Shown: positions 11,721 through 11,767 of the stretch, piece after piece | How the letters are laid out: each line of letters opens with the position of its first letter | How positions within the stretch are numbered: the first letter of the stretch is position 1 | Assembly (NCBI GenBank): GCA_946615525.1 | Contig: CAMOHW010000012.1 | Coordinates: forward strand, 1 to 11,767 | Direction of reading: 5' to 3' | DNA from: an uncultured Clostridia bacterium | GTDB taxonomy: Bacteria > Bacillota > Clostridia > Oscillospirales > CAG-272 | DNA: 11,767 nucleotides | Made by a program: the position numbers and the translations under genes | Notes under the pieces: generated by a model | Database searches by the model: none | The model's input: only the letters and a program-made list of their open reading frames with translations | What the model was told of the DNA's origin: nothing

Positions 11721-11767
11721 AAGAATTGAGAGTTTTCATCACCGGCGGCTCGCGCGGGATCGGCGCG
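11717..11767 (+). CDS. SDR-family oxidoreductase, N-terminal fragment cut by window end
   Basis: Only 17 codons are in the window. They read MKELRVFITGGSRGIGA, with the TGGSRGIG form of the TGxxxGIG dinucleotide-binding turn at the start of short-chain dehydrogenases such as 3-oxoacyl-ACP reductase (FabG) and relatives. The ATG overlaps the stop of the MBL gene by four bases (ATGA), so the two are translationally coupled. AAAGGAAA (11703-11710) supplies a modest ribosome binding site. The exact substrate cannot be judged from this fragment. Confidence 0.85.
   Translation, partial: MKELRVFITGGSRGIGA

Overview
The window looks like chromosomal DNA from a member of the Clostridia (Bacillota), perhaps an uncultured gut lineage. 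This rests on sigma-A-type promoters with strong AGGAGG-type ribosome binding sites, the rpsF-ssb-rpsR gene order, and several lineage-typical families (a YugP-like protein, a DUF5685-like protein, a J-protein with a Cys-rich tail, an uL15-domain membrane protein and an InlB-repeat surface protein). A species cannot be named from the sequence alone. I see no tRNA, rRNA, CRISPR array, transposase or phage gene.

Layout. Positions 1-161 hold an A-rich leader and a promoter for a small two-helix membrane protein (162-407, +). This gene converges on an anion-permease-like transporter (455-1597, -), and the two share a bidirectional terminator. Positions 1695-4557 (-) form a tightly packed four-gene operon. 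It runs from a Cys-rich DUF5685-like protein to a J-domain/TPR protein with nine Cys in its last 25 residues, then a small membrane protein, and ends with a YugP-like membrane protein whose HEXXH zinc site is missing. It has its own promoter (4590-4618) and a terminator (1642-1675).

A divergent two-gene operon (4924-8718, +) encodes a membrane-anchored acidic protein ending in a domain like ribosomal protein uL15, followed by a secreted InlB-repeat protein with C-terminal membrane segments. It ends at a bidirectional terminator shared with a DUF308/HdeD-like membrane protein (8797-9312, -).

The classical rpsF-ssb-rpsR operon (9390-10639, -) follows. It has a perfect-consensus promoter, a structured leader that may be an S6:S18 autoregulatory element, and a terminator. 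Divergent from it, a lipoprotein with a ComEC-like metallo-beta-lactamase domain (10866-11720, +) is translationally coupled to an SDR oxidoreductase cut by the window end.

The best candidates for undescribed biology are the four-gene operon, with its apparently dead metalloprotease relative and two Cys-rich partners, and the uL15-domain membrane protein paired with a surface protein. Family assignments come from remembered motifs and were not searched.
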